From assembly GCA_035574275.1 (NCBI GenBank), contig DATLYY010000070.1, forward strand, positions 1 to 49,477: 49,477 nt of DNA, written 5' to 3'. The stretch is from Verrucomicrobiia bacterium. Its GTDB lineage: Bacteria; Zixibacteria; MSB-5A5; DSPP01. The position numbers and the translations under genes were made by a program. Under the pieces are notes generated by a model. It had not been told where the DNA came from. It saw only the letters and a list, made by a program, of their open reading frames with translations, and did no database searches. Positions 1 through 8,552 of the stretch are shown piece after piece (position 1 is the first letter of the stretch; each line of letters begins with the position of its first letter).

Positions 1-1578
1 AACGTTGGTGGAAGCGATGGAAACGGAGGCCGTTGTGGGTGCCGTGCCGGTATCCGGCGTAACGGCGAGCCAGCTCTGATTCCACGAGGCCGTCCAGTTC
101 AAACTTCCCCCCCCGTCGTTATAGACGTTCAAATTGCGCGCCGCCGGCGGCGTTCCCTTGTAAATGGCGTTGAAAATGAACCCGTTCTGCCCCAGCCGGA
201 TGTACGGGGAAGGATAAATCACCTGCAAATCGGCGCTCATCACCGAATCGGAGTTGGAAATGTTGCGGACCGCCACCTGCGTGGGACTTAAATTCCGGTT
301 GTTGCTGTTCGGGGAGGAAAACTCGTCAAACGTGCGGTTGTTCGTGCTCCCGGGATACGGGTCCGCCCCGTCCGACCCGCCAAAGCCGTTCTCCAGTTCA
401 AAAAGCCCGTCCGCCTGCTCCAGCGCCACTTTGTAGGTCTGTTCGTCGTCGTTGTCCGGCACGTCGTCGTTGATGTGCCAGATGAAAAGCCCCCCCGCCG
501 GAAGGAACGAGTCAAACCCCCGGCGGAAGCGGTTCTCCGCCAAAAAGTATTGATACCCCCCCGTCCCCTGCGTCCACAGCCGGTACACAGTCGGGGTGAA
601 CTGCACGGTGGGAAGGGAAACCCCCGTCTGGTTGGCGGTCGAATTGATGGGGGCCAGCCACCCCACCTCCTTTTTGCACCACGCGGAAGGATGCCCCGGC
701 GTCCGGCTGTTGTTCAAATAATTCCCGCCGGACATGATGCACCAGACCCCCAGCCCGGAGGAACTCCCGTCCGTGTCGTACAAATCCGGCAGCCCGAAGA
801 GGGAATGCCCCGCCTCGTGGCAGAACACGCCGATTTGAATCGGAATCGGCCCCGGCTGCTGCTCCGGCTGGATGGCGTAGCGGTTCATCGTTTTCCCGTC
901 CCGCGGCGGCGTCCCGAAAGTCCAGGCATGCGACCAAATGTCGTTCACGTTCCCCGTGTACTCCCCCCCCGGGCCGGAATGGATGACAAAAAGTCCGTCC
1001 ACCGCGCCGTCGGCGTCGGCATCGTATTGCGAAAAATCGACGAACGGATCCGCCGCCGCCACGGCATCCTCCGCGAACTTCTGGCCGTTGTTGGGATAGT
1101 TCCCCCGCCCGTAGTACCCCCCGGTATAATAGGCGTTCGTCTGCGGCAGCGTGTAAGGGCCGTACACGTCGCCGAGGATCACGGTCTGCCCGTAGGAAAC
1201 CTCCTTGAAATAATCGGTCATGTTTTTCGTGGGGTTGGCGCCGAACAAATTGGTCTGCAGTTGTGCCTGCGTGACGTTGAGGCCGTCCGCCGAGGTGGGC
1301 CGGTCGGAGGGGGCGGCATAGATGACCACCACCTTGAGCGTGTCGGGCAGCACCACCGCCGCTTTACCCATCGTGCCGGAGGGGGACGCCTTGGCCCGGT
1401 AGGGGTTCGGGTTGCGGTATCCCTCCTTTATTTTCCAGTTTTTTTGCTGGGCAACGAACTCCCCCCACTTCCCCTCCGCTTTCCACCGGGCTTCCAAATC
1501 GGGATGGGGGGGCGCGGCGTGAATGGAGAGGGCGGTTAAAAACAAAAAACAACTCCCCCAAAACGCTCTCATTTTCAT
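1..1578 (-). CDS. Secreted M6-family metalloprotease, C-terminus off the left edge
   Basis: The frame is open from an ATG at 1578 to the window edge (526 residues), so the protein is incomplete. A short signal peptide (basic start, then a hydrophobic run ending near SIHA) is followed by a catalytic domain. The zinc motif HEAGH lies at residues 254-258 (bases 805-819) and continues to LPD, the HExxH-x6-D pattern of M6 (immune inhibitor A type) peptidases. Residues of about 485-526 (SWLAVTPDTG) resemble a BACON-type beta-sandwich. A GAGGG lies 7 bases before ATG 1578; a second ATG at 1572 is possible. Family knowledge: M6 enzymes are extracellular endopeptidases. The true C-terminus, perhaps another dockerin, cannot be seen. 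Long frames on the opposite strand here are shadows. Confidence 0.85.
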   Translation of the reverse strand, partial: MKMRAFWGSCFLFLTALSIHAAPPHPDLEARWKAEGKWGEFVAQQKNWKIKEGYRNPNPYRAKASPSGTMGKAAVVLPDTLKVVVIYAAPSDRPTSADGLNVTQAQLQTNLFGANPTKNMTDYFKEVSYGQTVILGDVYGPYTLPQTNAYYTGGYYGRGNYPNNGQKFAEDAVAAADPFVDFSQYDADADGAVDGLFVIHSGPGGEYTGNVNDIWSHAWTFGTPPRDGKTMNRYAIQPEQQPGPIPIQIGVFCHEAGHSLFGLPDLYDTDGSSSGLGVWCIMSGGNYLNNSRTPGHPSAWCKKEVGWLAPINSTANQTGVSLPTVQFTPTVYRLWTQGTGGYQYFLAENRFRRGFDSFLPAGGLFIWHINDDVPDNDDEQTYKVALEQADGLFELENGFGGSDGADPYPGSTNNRTFDEFSSPNSNNRNLSPTQVAVRNISNSDSVMSADLQVIYPSPYIRLGQNGFIFNAIYKGTPPAARNLNVYNDGGGSLNWTASWNQSWLAVTPDTGTAPTTASVSIASTNV

Positions 1579-1786
1579 TTGAATTCCCTCGCCTGCATGC
1601 AGCCCAAGCCGCTCCTAAGTTTTTGTACCGGGCCCAACCTCCGGGCGGCTGTAGGAATATACGCCCAAAACCCCTTTCTGGATAGCCCTTTTTGGCCCTT
1701 TGCCCAACCCGGCCTCCCTCTTCCCTCTTCATCGGCCGCCAAGCCGTTAAAAATTGCCCCTTTTTTTGCCGATAATAAGAAGTGGA

Positions 1787-2755
1787 ATGAGACGTTTTCA
1801 ATCTATGGGAATTTCCCCATATTGGGGGAAGCCCTTAAAACGGAAAATTTCAGCCGGCCGGGAACTCCTTCTTTGCGGCCCTATTTTGGCGGCCCTGCTT
1901 TGGACCGCCGAGGCGAAAGCCCTCTCCCTGCGCGAAGGGCTTGCCGGCCGCACCGGCTTGGCTTTTGAATCGGGCTTGGCCAAACCGACCTTGACCGAAA
2001 AGGCGGACGCTTGGACCGTGAGCTTTCCCAAGGGGTTTTTGGTCAAGCGGGACGTTTATAATCAGATTCTCGCCTTCCATTACTTCCGTTCCGAGTCCCG
2101 CTGGGCCGAAACGGACGGCCCGAACGACGGCGCCGGTTTCACTTTCGCGGCAAGGGAGGATGCCGACCGGCTCACCAACCATTTCTTCGTTCTGTCCATG
2201 GAGCATCCGGTCAAATCCTTCTGGAAGTTCGACAATTATTTGACCTTCGGGCTGGGGTTGAACAGTTGGAAGATGACGGATGCAAACGGGAATTTGAAGC
2301 AGCTGGAGGACTTGAACGGCCGGATGTTCGACGCCAAGGACGACCGCATCATCCTCGCCGTCGGCGCCGGCGGCGAAATCTTCTTCTCCGATTACATCGC
2401 GCTGGATGTCGGCGGCGATTTGTACTACAACACCAAAATTCTTTCGCAATTTCAGGGCGACCGCAACATCAAAAACAAAAACAGCTACGGCCTTTTCAAC
2501 GCTTTAACCAGTCTGCACACCCGGCTGAATTTCTACTTCGGGCGCGAAAGGGACTCCGACCGCGACGGCGTGCCGGACAAGCGGGACGCCTGCGACAACA
2601 ACCGTCCGGGGGAAATTGTCGATTCCGACGGCTGCACGCTGGACAAGGACGCCGACGGCATTGTGGACTGGCTGGACTTGTGCGCCCAAACCCCCTACGG
2701 CACCCGTGTGGATGGCGACGGCTGCCCGCTCACCCACTCCTCCACCGAACCGTAA
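1787..2755 (+). CDS. Outer-membrane barrel-like protein with C-terminal thrombospondin type 3 repeats
   Basis: The protein has 322 residues from ATG 1787. A hydrophobic stretch (LLLCGPILAALLW) ending in AEAKA near residue 45 is a signal peptide with a long n-region. The middle is rich in alternating aromatic/polar beta-strand patterns (LTFGLGLNSW, IALDVGGDLYY) typical of a small outer-membrane barrel. The last ~65 residues hold calcium-binding type 3 repeats of the form DSDRDGVPD and DKDADGIVDW. These often link a barrel to an OmpA peptidoglycan-binding domain, but no OmpA domain follows here. A GATAAT box at 1771-1776 lies 10 bases before the ATG with no Shine-Dalgarno, so the transcript may be leaderless. 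Starts at 1754 or 1805 are possible. Confidence 0.75.
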   Translation: MRRFQSMGISPYWGKPLKRKISAGRELLLCGPILAALLWTAEAKALSLREGLAGRTGLAFESGLAKPTLTEKADAWTVSFPKGFLVKRDVYNQILAFHYFRSESRWAETDGPNDGAGFTFAAREDADRLTNHFFVLSMEHPVKSFWKFDNYLTFGLGLNSWKMTDANGNLKQLEDLNGRMFDAKDDRIILAVGAGGEIFFSDYIALDVGGDLYYNTKILSQFQGDRNIKNKNSYGLFNALTSLHTRLNFYFGRERDSDRDGVPDKRDACDNNRPGEIVDSDGCTLDKDADGIVDWLDLCAQTPYGTRVDGDGCPLTHSSTEP

Positions 2756-2845
2756 ATCGGATTAATTTTTCAAAAAACCATTTTCTTCGGCAGCGTTTTA
2801 ATGCTGCCTAACTGTTAACCATTCCAAACTCCTGCCGATAGAAAA

Positions 2846-2984
2846 ACTAAAGGCCTTTGCGGCCAAAGCATCGAGGGGGCTCGCCTGGGAAGGGGGAAAT
2901 TTGGGACGCTGTCCGGAGGAAACGCTCCGGCAAAAAAAGGAAACTCCCAAGCGAAGAATCGATGCGCCCCGCAAGGGCTTTTTT
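2846..2984 (+). ncRNA. Candidate structured RNA ending in an intrinsic terminator
   Basis: In the 304-base gap between two convergent genes the plus strand folds into nested helices. GCATCGA (2868-2874) pairs with TCGATGC (2959-2965). TCGCCTGGGA (2881-2890) pairs with TCCCAAGCGA (2945-2954) with one C/A mismatch. CCGGAG (2913-2918) pairs with CTCCGG (2925-2930) around a GAAACG loop. An upstream hairpin CTTTG/CAAAG lies at 2855-2868. GCCC-CGCAA-GGGC followed by six T (2966-2984) is a short terminator. I do not recognise a known riboswitch or housekeeping RNA. It could be a free small RNA or the 3' UTR of the upstream barrel gene. A weak promoter (TTAACC, then GATAGA near 2838) would fit independent transcription. 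Confidence 0.45.
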
Positions 2985-2993
2985 GTTTCTATT

Positions 2994-3052
2994 TTGTCAT
3001 TCTGAGCGAAAGCGAAGAATCTCGTTTTTCAACCACTAATAACTAATTACTG
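2994..3052. repeat. CATTCTGAGCG repeat followed by heptad array
   Basis: A dispersed element containing GTCATTCTGAGCG and AGCGAAGAATCT is followed by three near-heptads AACCACT, AATAACT, AATTACT (3031-3051). The same composite recurs at 16239-16314 and 19311-19387, with heptads alone at 27902, 28048 and 36260. Confidence 0.7.
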
Positions 3053-3059
3053 CCTTTCG

Positions 3060-4340
3060 TTAGCACGGAAACCCCTCCTGCAAAAACACCGCATTCAGCT
3101 CCAAAACAATATCCGCCGGCGTCCCCATCCCGTCACAATTCAAATCGCACGAGGAAACTCCCCCCGGCGGCGGCATCTGCAGCATCACGCAGTTCAAAAT
3201 CCAAACCACATCCGCCGGGGAAAGCGCCACATCCTGGTTCAAATCCCCCTTCGGATAAGCCACCGTTATGACGCTTTTGACAAAATTCGCCGGCCTATCC
3301 CGCGGTTCGGTATTGGTAAAAGTGTTTTGCAAACCTTGTATGGTGCAGGTATCCAGCTCAAACGTTCCCAGATTGTTCCAAACCGTGTCAAATTTGATTT
3401 GCCACACCGCCTTTCGCACGGCATTGGGTGGTTCTATTGTAATGGGGTCCGCCGGGTCAAACCCGCCCCCCACCAAAAAGGAATCCGGGCTCGTGCTGTT
3501 ATATCTAAAGAAATTAGAAGCTGCCCCATACCGCAAACCCGGCACCAACGAAGTTATCACCACACTAAAAGTTCGATTCCCATTGGAGTGCCGTGGCAAA
3601 ATGCCATACGCCCCGCCGGAAGTGGATTTCTCAACCAAGACCAGCGTCAAAAAAGAGAGCGAATCCTTGTTGGTTATATAAACGGTCACCGTCGTGTACG
3701 GATGCCCCGCCCCCGGCACCACCGTCTTCGACTCCAGAATCACCGAATCTCTCGGGTCCGGCGGCTGAACTACCCTTACCACGCTCTTCACAAAATTCAC
3801 CGGCCAATCGGTCGGGCCCGTGTCGGTGAAAGTGGGAGAAAGACCGAACAATGTAGCGGAGTCCAGCTCAAAGGTCCCCGGATTATTCCAAACCGAGTCG
3901 AATTTTATCTCCCAGATAGGCGTTCGGACGGGAAAAGGCGGTGCAATGTTGGAAGGATCGGCAGGGTCAAAGCCGGCGGCAATTAGGAAAGAGTCCGGAC
4001 TGGAATTGTTATACTTGCTTAAAGCAACCGCCATTTGCGCGCGAAAATACGGAGACAAAAAGTTGATTATCCCGGGAAGACTCCGGGGATAGCCCAGAAT
4101 GCCGTATGCCCCACCAGAGGTGGAAACCTCTTTCAAGGCCAAAGTAAGATAAGTAAGTGAATCCACGCTGGTGATGTACGTCTTCACGTACAGATAGGCC
4201 GCTGTATCGCTTCCGCTCCCCGGATAAAAACCGGGCGCCACCGTTTTTGATTCAAGGATAATCGAATCCCCCGGCCGGGCCTGCCCATAAGCCGTTGCTG
4301 CGGCAACTAAAGACAACAAAACCACAATCAAGATTTTCAC
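3060..4340 (-). CDS. Secreted protein: two cohesin-like modules plus dockerin
   Basis: The protein has 426 residues from a GTG at 4340 with GGAGGGG just upstream. A signal peptide ends near AYGQA (residues 1-20). Two homologous modules of ~170 residues follow (about 20-190 and 195-365). Each begins DSxILESKTVxPG and contains NKDSLxFLTL, SPDSFL, GFDPADP, WxIKFD and GTFELD, and ends NFVKSVxxV. The beta-sandwich pattern resembles cohesin/CBM folds; that assignment is inference. The C-terminus (about 368-426) is a dockerin with two calcium-loop repeats, GDLNQDVALSPADVV and CDLNCDGMGTPADIV, and the chain ends in FPC. It is a close paralogue of the 8551-9816 gene, the other two-module member of this five-gene cluster. 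A poly-G promoter lies at 4418-4446. Confidence 0.85.
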   Translation of the reverse strand: MKILIVVLLSLVAAATAYGQARPGDSIILESKTVAPGFYPGSGSDTAAYLYVKTYITSVDSLTYLTLALKEVSTSGGAYGILGYPRSLPGIINFLSPYFRAQMAVALSKYNNSSPDSFLIAAGFDPADPSNIAPPFPVRTPIWEIKFDSVWNNPGTFELDSATLFGLSPTFTDTGPTDWPVNFVKSVVRVVQPPDPRDSVILESKTVVPGAGHPYTTVTVYITNKDSLSFLTLVLVEKSTSGGAYGILPRHSNGNRTFSVVITSLVPGLRYGAASNFFRYNSTSPDSFLVGGGFDPADPITIEPPNAVRKAVWQIKFDTVWNNLGTFELDTCTIQGLQNTFTNTEPRDRPANFVKSVITVAYPKGDLNQDVALSPADVVWILNCVMLQMPPPGGVSSCDLNCDGMGTPADIVLELNAVFLQEGFPC

Positions 4341-4417
4341 GCGCCCCTCCTTTGGAAGGTTGCAAAATCCGACCGGCGAACCTGCCCGTTCATTTTTTAA
4401 CTTTTCCTTTCCGGTTA

Positions 4418-4446
4418 AAGCTAACCCCCCCCTTTTTTTTTGTCAA
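4418..4446 (-). promoter_or_regulatory. Promoter with A8G8 spacer
   Basis: On the minus strand TTGACA (4446-4441), a 17-base spacer made of eight A, eight G and one T, then TAGCTT (4423-4418). It lies ~75 bases before the GTG at 4340. The homopolymer spacer matches the promoters at 7638-7666, 9946-9974 and 22789-22817. Confidence 0.6.
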
Positions 4447-4452
4447 GCCCTT

Positions 4453-4480
4453 GTAGGGGCGAGGCCTGCCTCGCCCTTAC
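4453..4480. repeat. GTAGGGGC hairpin repeat
   Basis: GTAGGGGCGAGG and CCTCGCCC form a near-perfect stem between the stop of the sorbosone-dehydrogenase gene and the promoter at 4418-4446. It is one of over two dozen copies of a variable-stem hairpin family in the window. Confidence 0.8.
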
Positions 4481-4499
4481 ACCAAAAGTGCAAGGACTA

Positions 4500-5960
4500 C
4501 TAACACGGAAACGCCCCGCCGGAAAACGTCCGGTTTAAAAGAATCACCACGTCTGCCGGCGTGCTGGTCCCGCTGCAGTCAAAATCACAGGCCGAATCCC
4601 CCCCCGGCGGCGGCTCGGCGGAAAAAACGCATAAGAGATGCAGAACCACGTCCGCGGGCGTTACCGCCAAATCCAGATTCAAATCCCCCTTCAAATACGC
4701 AATTCGCCGCAATTGCCCGCTGTTGGGGGCAAAATTGACGAACTGCAAAAGGTAATACAAAGCCCCGTCCCGCCCCACTTGGAAATCGGAGCCGGATACA
4801 AAACCAACCCCCCAGTTCGCCGTGTCCGGCTGCCCCGGCACATCCGGTGCCCCGCTCCAGATGCCTCCGGTTTTCTTGATACGCCGCAAAAATCCCTCAT
4901 AGTAGTCGATGAAAAAGAAGTCCCCGTCATATTCGGGGGGAAAATTGTAAAAATTCGGCCCGCTTGCCGGACGATACAAGCCGGCGGAGATGATGGAGGC
5001 GGTGAAGCCGGAGCGGTTGTAATAGGCGATGGGCGCGTCAAAACTGCCGTTTCCGAACCCTCCCGGCTCGTTGCATCCGGCAATCACGCGGGAGGCCGGC
5101 CCTTCCCGGAACGGCCAGCCAAAATTCTCCCCCCCCGCGCACTCGCTCACTTCCTCCCACGTCCCCTGCCCCACGTCCGCGATATACAAATTTCCCGTCT
5201 GCGCATCGATGTTGAACCGGAACGGATTGCGCAGCCCATACGCCCACACCAGCCGCGCGTTGGCATCCGGGCCGGGAAAAGGATTGCCCGGCGCGATTAA
5301 AGCCGACTTGGAGGCCGGGCCCGAACCGCCCCCCGGCAAACTGTCAACGGAAAGCCGCAAAATGACTCCCTTGAAGGTTGTGGAATCCTGCGCGGCGCAG
5401 GGGTCGGCATCCTCGCCAAGCGAAGCATATAGCATCCCGTCCGGCCCGAACCGTATCGTCCCGCCGTTGTGGTTGTCCGCATTGTCCGGAATGTCGGTGA
5501 TGATGTTGTAGCGGCTCCCCAGCGCCAGATTATGGCTCGAAGAATTGCTCAAATCCCCCGTCGCCGTGAACATCGCAAGATAAATGACGGAACCCGGCGT
5601 CCGGTCGAAGTAAACATAGACGTACGGACGACTCGGCCACCCCGGGTCGATGGCAATTCCCAAAAGCCCCTGCTCGTTCCCGGCCGTGTTCACGTCCGCA
5701 ATGGTTGCAATCGGGTCGGTGGTGGAAATCGCTCCGTTGACAATCATCCGGATTCTCCGCGTCTTCTGCTCGGCAAACAAAATCCTGCCATCCGGCAAAA
5801 AAGCAAAGGCCGAGGGCTGCGATAGTCCGGTTACAATCGGCTGGTCAACAAACCCCGTCGGCACCGTCCCCCCGCTCGCCGGGGTATGGGGGAAAAAAAC
5901 AGGGACGGCCGCCCATAAACAGGCCAAAGCCGTCCCGAACAACGTCCTACATCTCCTCAC
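4500..5960 (-). CDS. Secreted glucose/sorbosone dehydrogenase-like propeller with dockerin
   Basis: The protein has 486 residues from GTG 5960. [15 protein letters not shown] is a signal peptide. The body matches the GSDH (PQQ-dependent soluble aldose dehydrogenase type) six-bladed propeller: GRILFAEQ, a repeated [14 protein letters not shown]-type blade, then [22 protein letters not shown] and FGWPFREGP. The last ~60 residues are a dockerin with [15 protein letters not shown] and [15 protein letters not shown], ending AFPC. Start choice: TATAAA at 5972-5967 ends six bases before GTG 5960, fitting a leaderless message, while ATG 5987 would add nine residues and has no Shine-Dalgarno. This is the only enzyme-like member of the dockerin cluster. 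The substrate is unknown; some members of the family are catalytically uncharacterised. Confidence 0.85.
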   Translation of the reverse strand: MRRCRTLFGTALACLWAAVPVFFPHTPASGGTVPTGFVDQPIVTGLSQPSAFAFLPDGRILFAEQKTRRIRMIVNGAISTTDPIATIADVNTAGNEQGLLGIAIDPGWPSRPYVYVYFDRTPGSVIYLAMFTATGDLSNSSSHNLALGSRYNIITDIPDNADNHNGGTIRFGPDGMLYASLGEDADPCAAQDSTTFKGVILRLSVDSLPGGGSGPASKSALIAPGNPFPGPDANARLVWAYGLRNPFRFNIDAQTGNLYIADVGQGTWEEVSECAGGENFGWPFREGPASRVIAGCNEPGGFGNGSFDAPIAYYNRSGFTASIISAGLYRPASGPNFYNFPPEYDGDFFFIDYYEGFLRRIKKTGGIWSGAPDVPGQPDTANWGVGFVSGSDFQVGRDGALYYLLQFVNFAPNSGQLRRIAYLKGDLNLDLAVTPADVVLHLLCVFSAEPPPGGDSACDFDCSGTSTPADVVILLNRTFSGGAFPC

Positions 5961-6007
5961 TGTATGTTTATACGGCGGTCGGTGCATATTAGCTGAAAAG
6001 AAAAAAT

Positions 6008-6032
6008 GTAGGGGCGAGGCATGCCTCGCCCT
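6008..6032. repeat. GTAGGGGC hairpin repeat
   Basis: GTAGGGGCGAGGC and GCCTCGCCC arms around an AT centre, in the gap between two dockerin genes. The arm is the same word as in the 4453 copy. Confidence 0.8.
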
Positions 6033-6055
6033 CACGAAATGTCAGCAATCCCGGT

Positions 6056-7612
6056 CTAACACGGAAACGCCGCCCCCGAAAAAACGGCGTTCAAAAGCAA
6101 AACCGCGTCCGATTGCGTGTTGCTCCCGCTGCAGTTCAAATCGCACCCTTGAAAACCCACCGGCGGCGGGGTCAAGAGAAAAATACAGTTTAGGATATGT
6201 ATCAAATCCGCGGGTGTCAGCGAGCCGTCCGCGTTCATATCCCCCTTCCGGACGGACACGGAAAAATCGATTTGGCAATTGCTCGTTGCCCCGCATAAAT
6301 CCCGTACTTGCACGGTTGCAGAGCGCAAACCCCATTGCGACCCGCTTGGCGTCCATTGCACCAGCCCGGAGGGGGAAACCGTAAGCCCCGCCGGCCCGGA
6401 AACGAGCGAGAATTGCAAATTTCCATTATCCACCGGGTCGATATCCGCACCGGAAAGTTGTAACGAAAACGCCGCCCCCGTATCCCCCTTCACCACATCC
6501 ATAGGACAATTGTTGATAGTCGGCGCGGCGTTCGTTACCACCAGCGCAAAAAGACAGCTCGTGGACTCCGGCCCCGGCCAGCAGCCCCCAAAACTGTCAA
6601 TCGCAAGCGCGTGCACGAATTGCGGCGAAAAACCGACGTCGGAGCAGGAGGTTTGATACGACCACGTTCCATTAGAGCCAACCGTCCCCGGCCCGCTTAA
6701 CTTGGAAAACGACAACAAATCCCCCGCATCCGGGTCCGAGCCGTTGAACTGGTTGGTTGCCATCTCCCCGTGCGAAACCGTAACCGTGCTTTGTGCGGGA
6801 GAGCAAGAAGGCGCATTGTCAATGACGTTAAGCGTAAAACTACATTGGTTAACGGTACCCGATTGACTCACACCGCGAACCGTCACCGGAATAGCTCCAA
6901 GCGGGCACCGTCCGGAAAATGTATAGACCCCGCTGGAGTTGATGGAACCCGGGCCGCTGGTCACCGACCAAGTCACCGATGCATCGGCATCAAAATCATA
7001 ATTGTAAGGTCGGCCATACAAAACGTTGCCTCCCGCGCCTGCACAATTCAAAATACCCCAATCGTCACTCATGAAAATTCCGCCCCAAACGAAGTTGACA
7101 CCAATTGAAGTTCCGCCAATACTTACGAAACCGACCCGGTTGTCAAAAATTACCGCCGAATCGATTGCTGCCTGGCCGGCTCCCTTTGTCGAATCAAATC
7201 GCATCTCCCAGAATACCTTTCGAGTCGAATTGGGCAGCTCTGCTGTGGCCGTATCGCTCGGGTCCCAAAAAGCCGACCAAATCGCTGAATCCGGACTGGC
7301 GTTGTTTAGGAAAGGAGAAAAGGTCAGATTGTTTCCCAAAGTGGAAGTCAGCCGGTTCATCGTCCCGGCAAACGTGCGTGGATAGCCGAGGACGACAAAC
7401 GCTGTGCCGGAAAGAGTGCGTATCTCCACCGGCAAGGTAAAATTTGCCAGTGTATCTTTGTTTGTGATGTCGACCCTGATTAAAAGAGCCCCGGAACCGG
7501 CCAGCCCGGTTGCGGCGGTCTTTGATTCGATAATCACCGAATCCCGCGCATCCGGCTGGGCAAAAACGTTGGAAGCGGTTAATAGCAGAATTGCGGCAAC
7601 AAGCCCTTTCAT
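6056..7612 (-). CDS. Secreted protein: cohesin-like module, Ig-like repeats, dockerin
   Basis: The protein has 518 residues from ATG 7612. The signal peptide ends at VFAQ. Residues ~22-190 are a divergent copy of the cluster's module (DSVIIESKTAATG, NKDTLANFTL, SPDSAIWSAFWDPSD, VFWEMRFDS). Residues ~200-450 hold putative Ig/cadherin-like repeats: VTWSVTSGPGSI, DPDAGDLLSFSKLSGPGTV and APTINNCPMDV, the last like the 'putative Ig' repeats that precede GLTVSPSGLVQWTP. The dockerin (about 457-518) has GDMNADGSLTPADLI and CDLNCSGSNTQSDAV and ends AFPC. There is no strong Shine-Dalgarno; GGAAAGG is 13 bases away. It is probably a cell-surface or matrix protein. Confidence 0.82.
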   Translation of the reverse strand: MKGLVAAILLLTASNVFAQPDARDSVIIESKTAATGLAGSGALLIRVDITNKDTLANFTLPVEIRTLSGTAFVVLGYPRTFAGTMNRLTSTLGNNLTFSPFLNNASPDSAIWSAFWDPSDTATAELPNSTRKVFWEMRFDSTKGAGQAAIDSAVIFDNRVGFVSIGGTSIGVNFVWGGIFMSDDWGILNCAGAGGNVLYGRPYNYDFDADASVTWSVTSGPGSINSSGVYTFSGRCPLGAIPVTVRGVSQSGTVNQCSFTLNVIDNAPSCSPAQSTVTVSHGEMATNQFNGSDPDAGDLLSFSKLSGPGTVGSNGTWSYQTSCSDVGFSPQFVHALAIDSFGGCWPGPESTSCLFALVVTNAAPTINNCPMDVVKGDTGAAFSLQLSGADIDPVDNGNLQFSLVSGPAGLTVSPSGLVQWTPSGSQWGLRSATVQVRDLCGATSNCQIDFSVSVRKGDMNADGSLTPADLIHILNCIFLLTPPPVGFQGCDLNCSGSNTQSDAVLLLNAVFSGAAFPC

Positions 7613-7637
7613 TCTTCTGTAGTTTTCCTTTCCGGTA

Positions 7638-7666
7638 AAAGTTAACTAATTCCCACCCCCCGTCAA
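7638..7666 (-). promoter_or_regulatory. Promoter with G-rich spacer
   Basis: Minus strand TTGACG (7666-7661), a spacer starting GGGGGTGGGA, then TAACTT or AACTTT (16 or 17 bases), ~28 bases before ATG 7612. The sequence after the -10 (TTTTACCGG) resembles that after the 4418 promoter. Confidence 0.5.
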
Positions 7667-7697
7667 CGAAAAAAAACACCCCTTGAGAATTCCCCCG

Positions 7698-7719
7698 GTA
7701 GCCGACACGTTAGTGTCGG
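7698..7719. repeat. GTAGCCGACAC hairpin repeat
   Basis: CCGACACGTTAGTGTCGG is a short hairpin, repeated with a changed loop at 24421-24443. It sits between the stop at 7727 and the promoter at 7638-7666. Confidence 0.7.
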
Positions 7720-7726
7720 GTATTGC

Positions 7727-8497
7727 CTAACACGGAAACCCCTCCCCCCCAAACACGGCGTTCATCAATAGCATCACGTCCGCTAAGGTCCGCTCCCCGT
7801 CGCAGTTCAAATCGCACGCCCCAAACCCCGCCGGCGGCGGCAGGTTCTGCATCACGGCGTATAGAATCAAAACCGCGTCCGCCGGCGTCAAAACCGTACT
7901 CATATCCAAATCCCCCCTGTACGCAAGCGTGAGGATGGCGGGTAAAAAGTTGACCGGCGCATCCACCGGCGCCGTGTTGGTGAAAAGGGAAACAAGACCG
8001 GCAATGGTGCTGTTTTCCAGTATCACCTGCCCCGCAGAGTCGGAACTGTGCCTGAACTTCAATTCCCAAATCGGCTTGCGGGCCGCGTTGGGCGGCTCAA
8101 TCGTCTCCGGAGTGCTCCCGTCAAAACCCGCCGCAATCAGGAACCGGTCGGGGCTGTGGTCGTTGTAAGAAGAGACGCTGATGTTAGCAAAATAACGCAG
8201 CGTATTGGTCAAGGGAGTCACAACGCTCCCAAACGTGAGCGCTCCGCCCGGGCTTCGGTTCAACAAAACATACGCCGAGCCAACCAGGGAAGATTCCCGG
8301 CAGACAAAGGTCAAAAAAGTTATAGAATCCTTGTTGGTGATGGAAAGTTTTATGGTGAAAGCCGGGTTGCCCGTCAGGCCGGGCGCCAGGGTCTTCGATT
8401 CAAGTATGATGGAATCCCACGGGTCGGGCACTTGGGCCAACGCCGTCGCCGCCGTTAGCATCGAAAAAATCAGGAGAACTCCCCACTTTTTCAGCAC
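7727..8497 (-). CDS. Secreted protein: one cohesin-like module plus dockerin
   Basis: The protein has 256 residues from GTG 8497, preceded by GGGAGGG about ten bases upstream; upstream in-frame codons fall inside a dispersed repeat and are not counted. The signal peptide ends TALAQ. One module (about 22-190) carries DSIILESKTLAPG, NKDSITFLTF, SPDRFLIAAGFDGS and IWELKFRHS. The dockerin has GDLDMSTVLTPADAV and CDLNCDGERTLADVM and ends GFPC. The first dockerin repeat has Ala where the other members have Cys (LYAVM versus LNCVF). It lies 53 bases downstream of the 8551-9816 gene, so the two are probably cotranscribed. Confidence 0.82.
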   Translation of the reverse strand: MLKKWGVLLIFSMLTAATALAQVPDPWDSIILESKTLAPGLTGNPAFTIKLSITNKDSITFLTFVCRESSLVGSAYVLLNRSPGGALTFGSVVTPLTNTLRYFANISVSSYNDHSPDRFLIAAGFDGSTPETIEPPNAARKPIWELKFRHSSDSAGQVILENSTIAGLVSLFTNTAPVDAPVNFLPAILTLAYRGDLDMSTVLTPADAVLILYAVMQNLPPPAGFGACDLNCDGERTLADVMLLMNAVFGGEGFPC

Positions 8498-8506
8498 GGA
8501 ATTTTT

Positions 8507-8552
8507 TCCCTCCCCCTCTCTGTGTCGGAGAGGGGATAAAGGGGTGAGGTCT
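8507..8552. repeat. CCCTCTC...GGAGAGGGG repeat
   Basis: A hairpin of the form CCCCTCTCtgtgtcGGAGAGGGG followed by GGGGTGAGGT. It fills the short gap between two dockerin genes and overlaps the last stop codon. The same family is at 13428, 17790, 17937, 18543, 19543, 20484, 26152, 28300, 31500, 32222, 36178 and 36442. Confidence 0.75.

Noticed and set aside
475-1539. A 354-codon open frame on the plus strand
   Set aside because: It lies antisense to the M6 protease frame, which carries HEAGH and a signal peptide. The plus-strand translation is low-complexity.
2846-2984. Assignment of the structured RNA to a c-di-GMP riboswitch
   Set aside because: GGGACGC is shared with that class, but the flanking conserved positions and the second helix do not match, and no gene follows on the plus strand.
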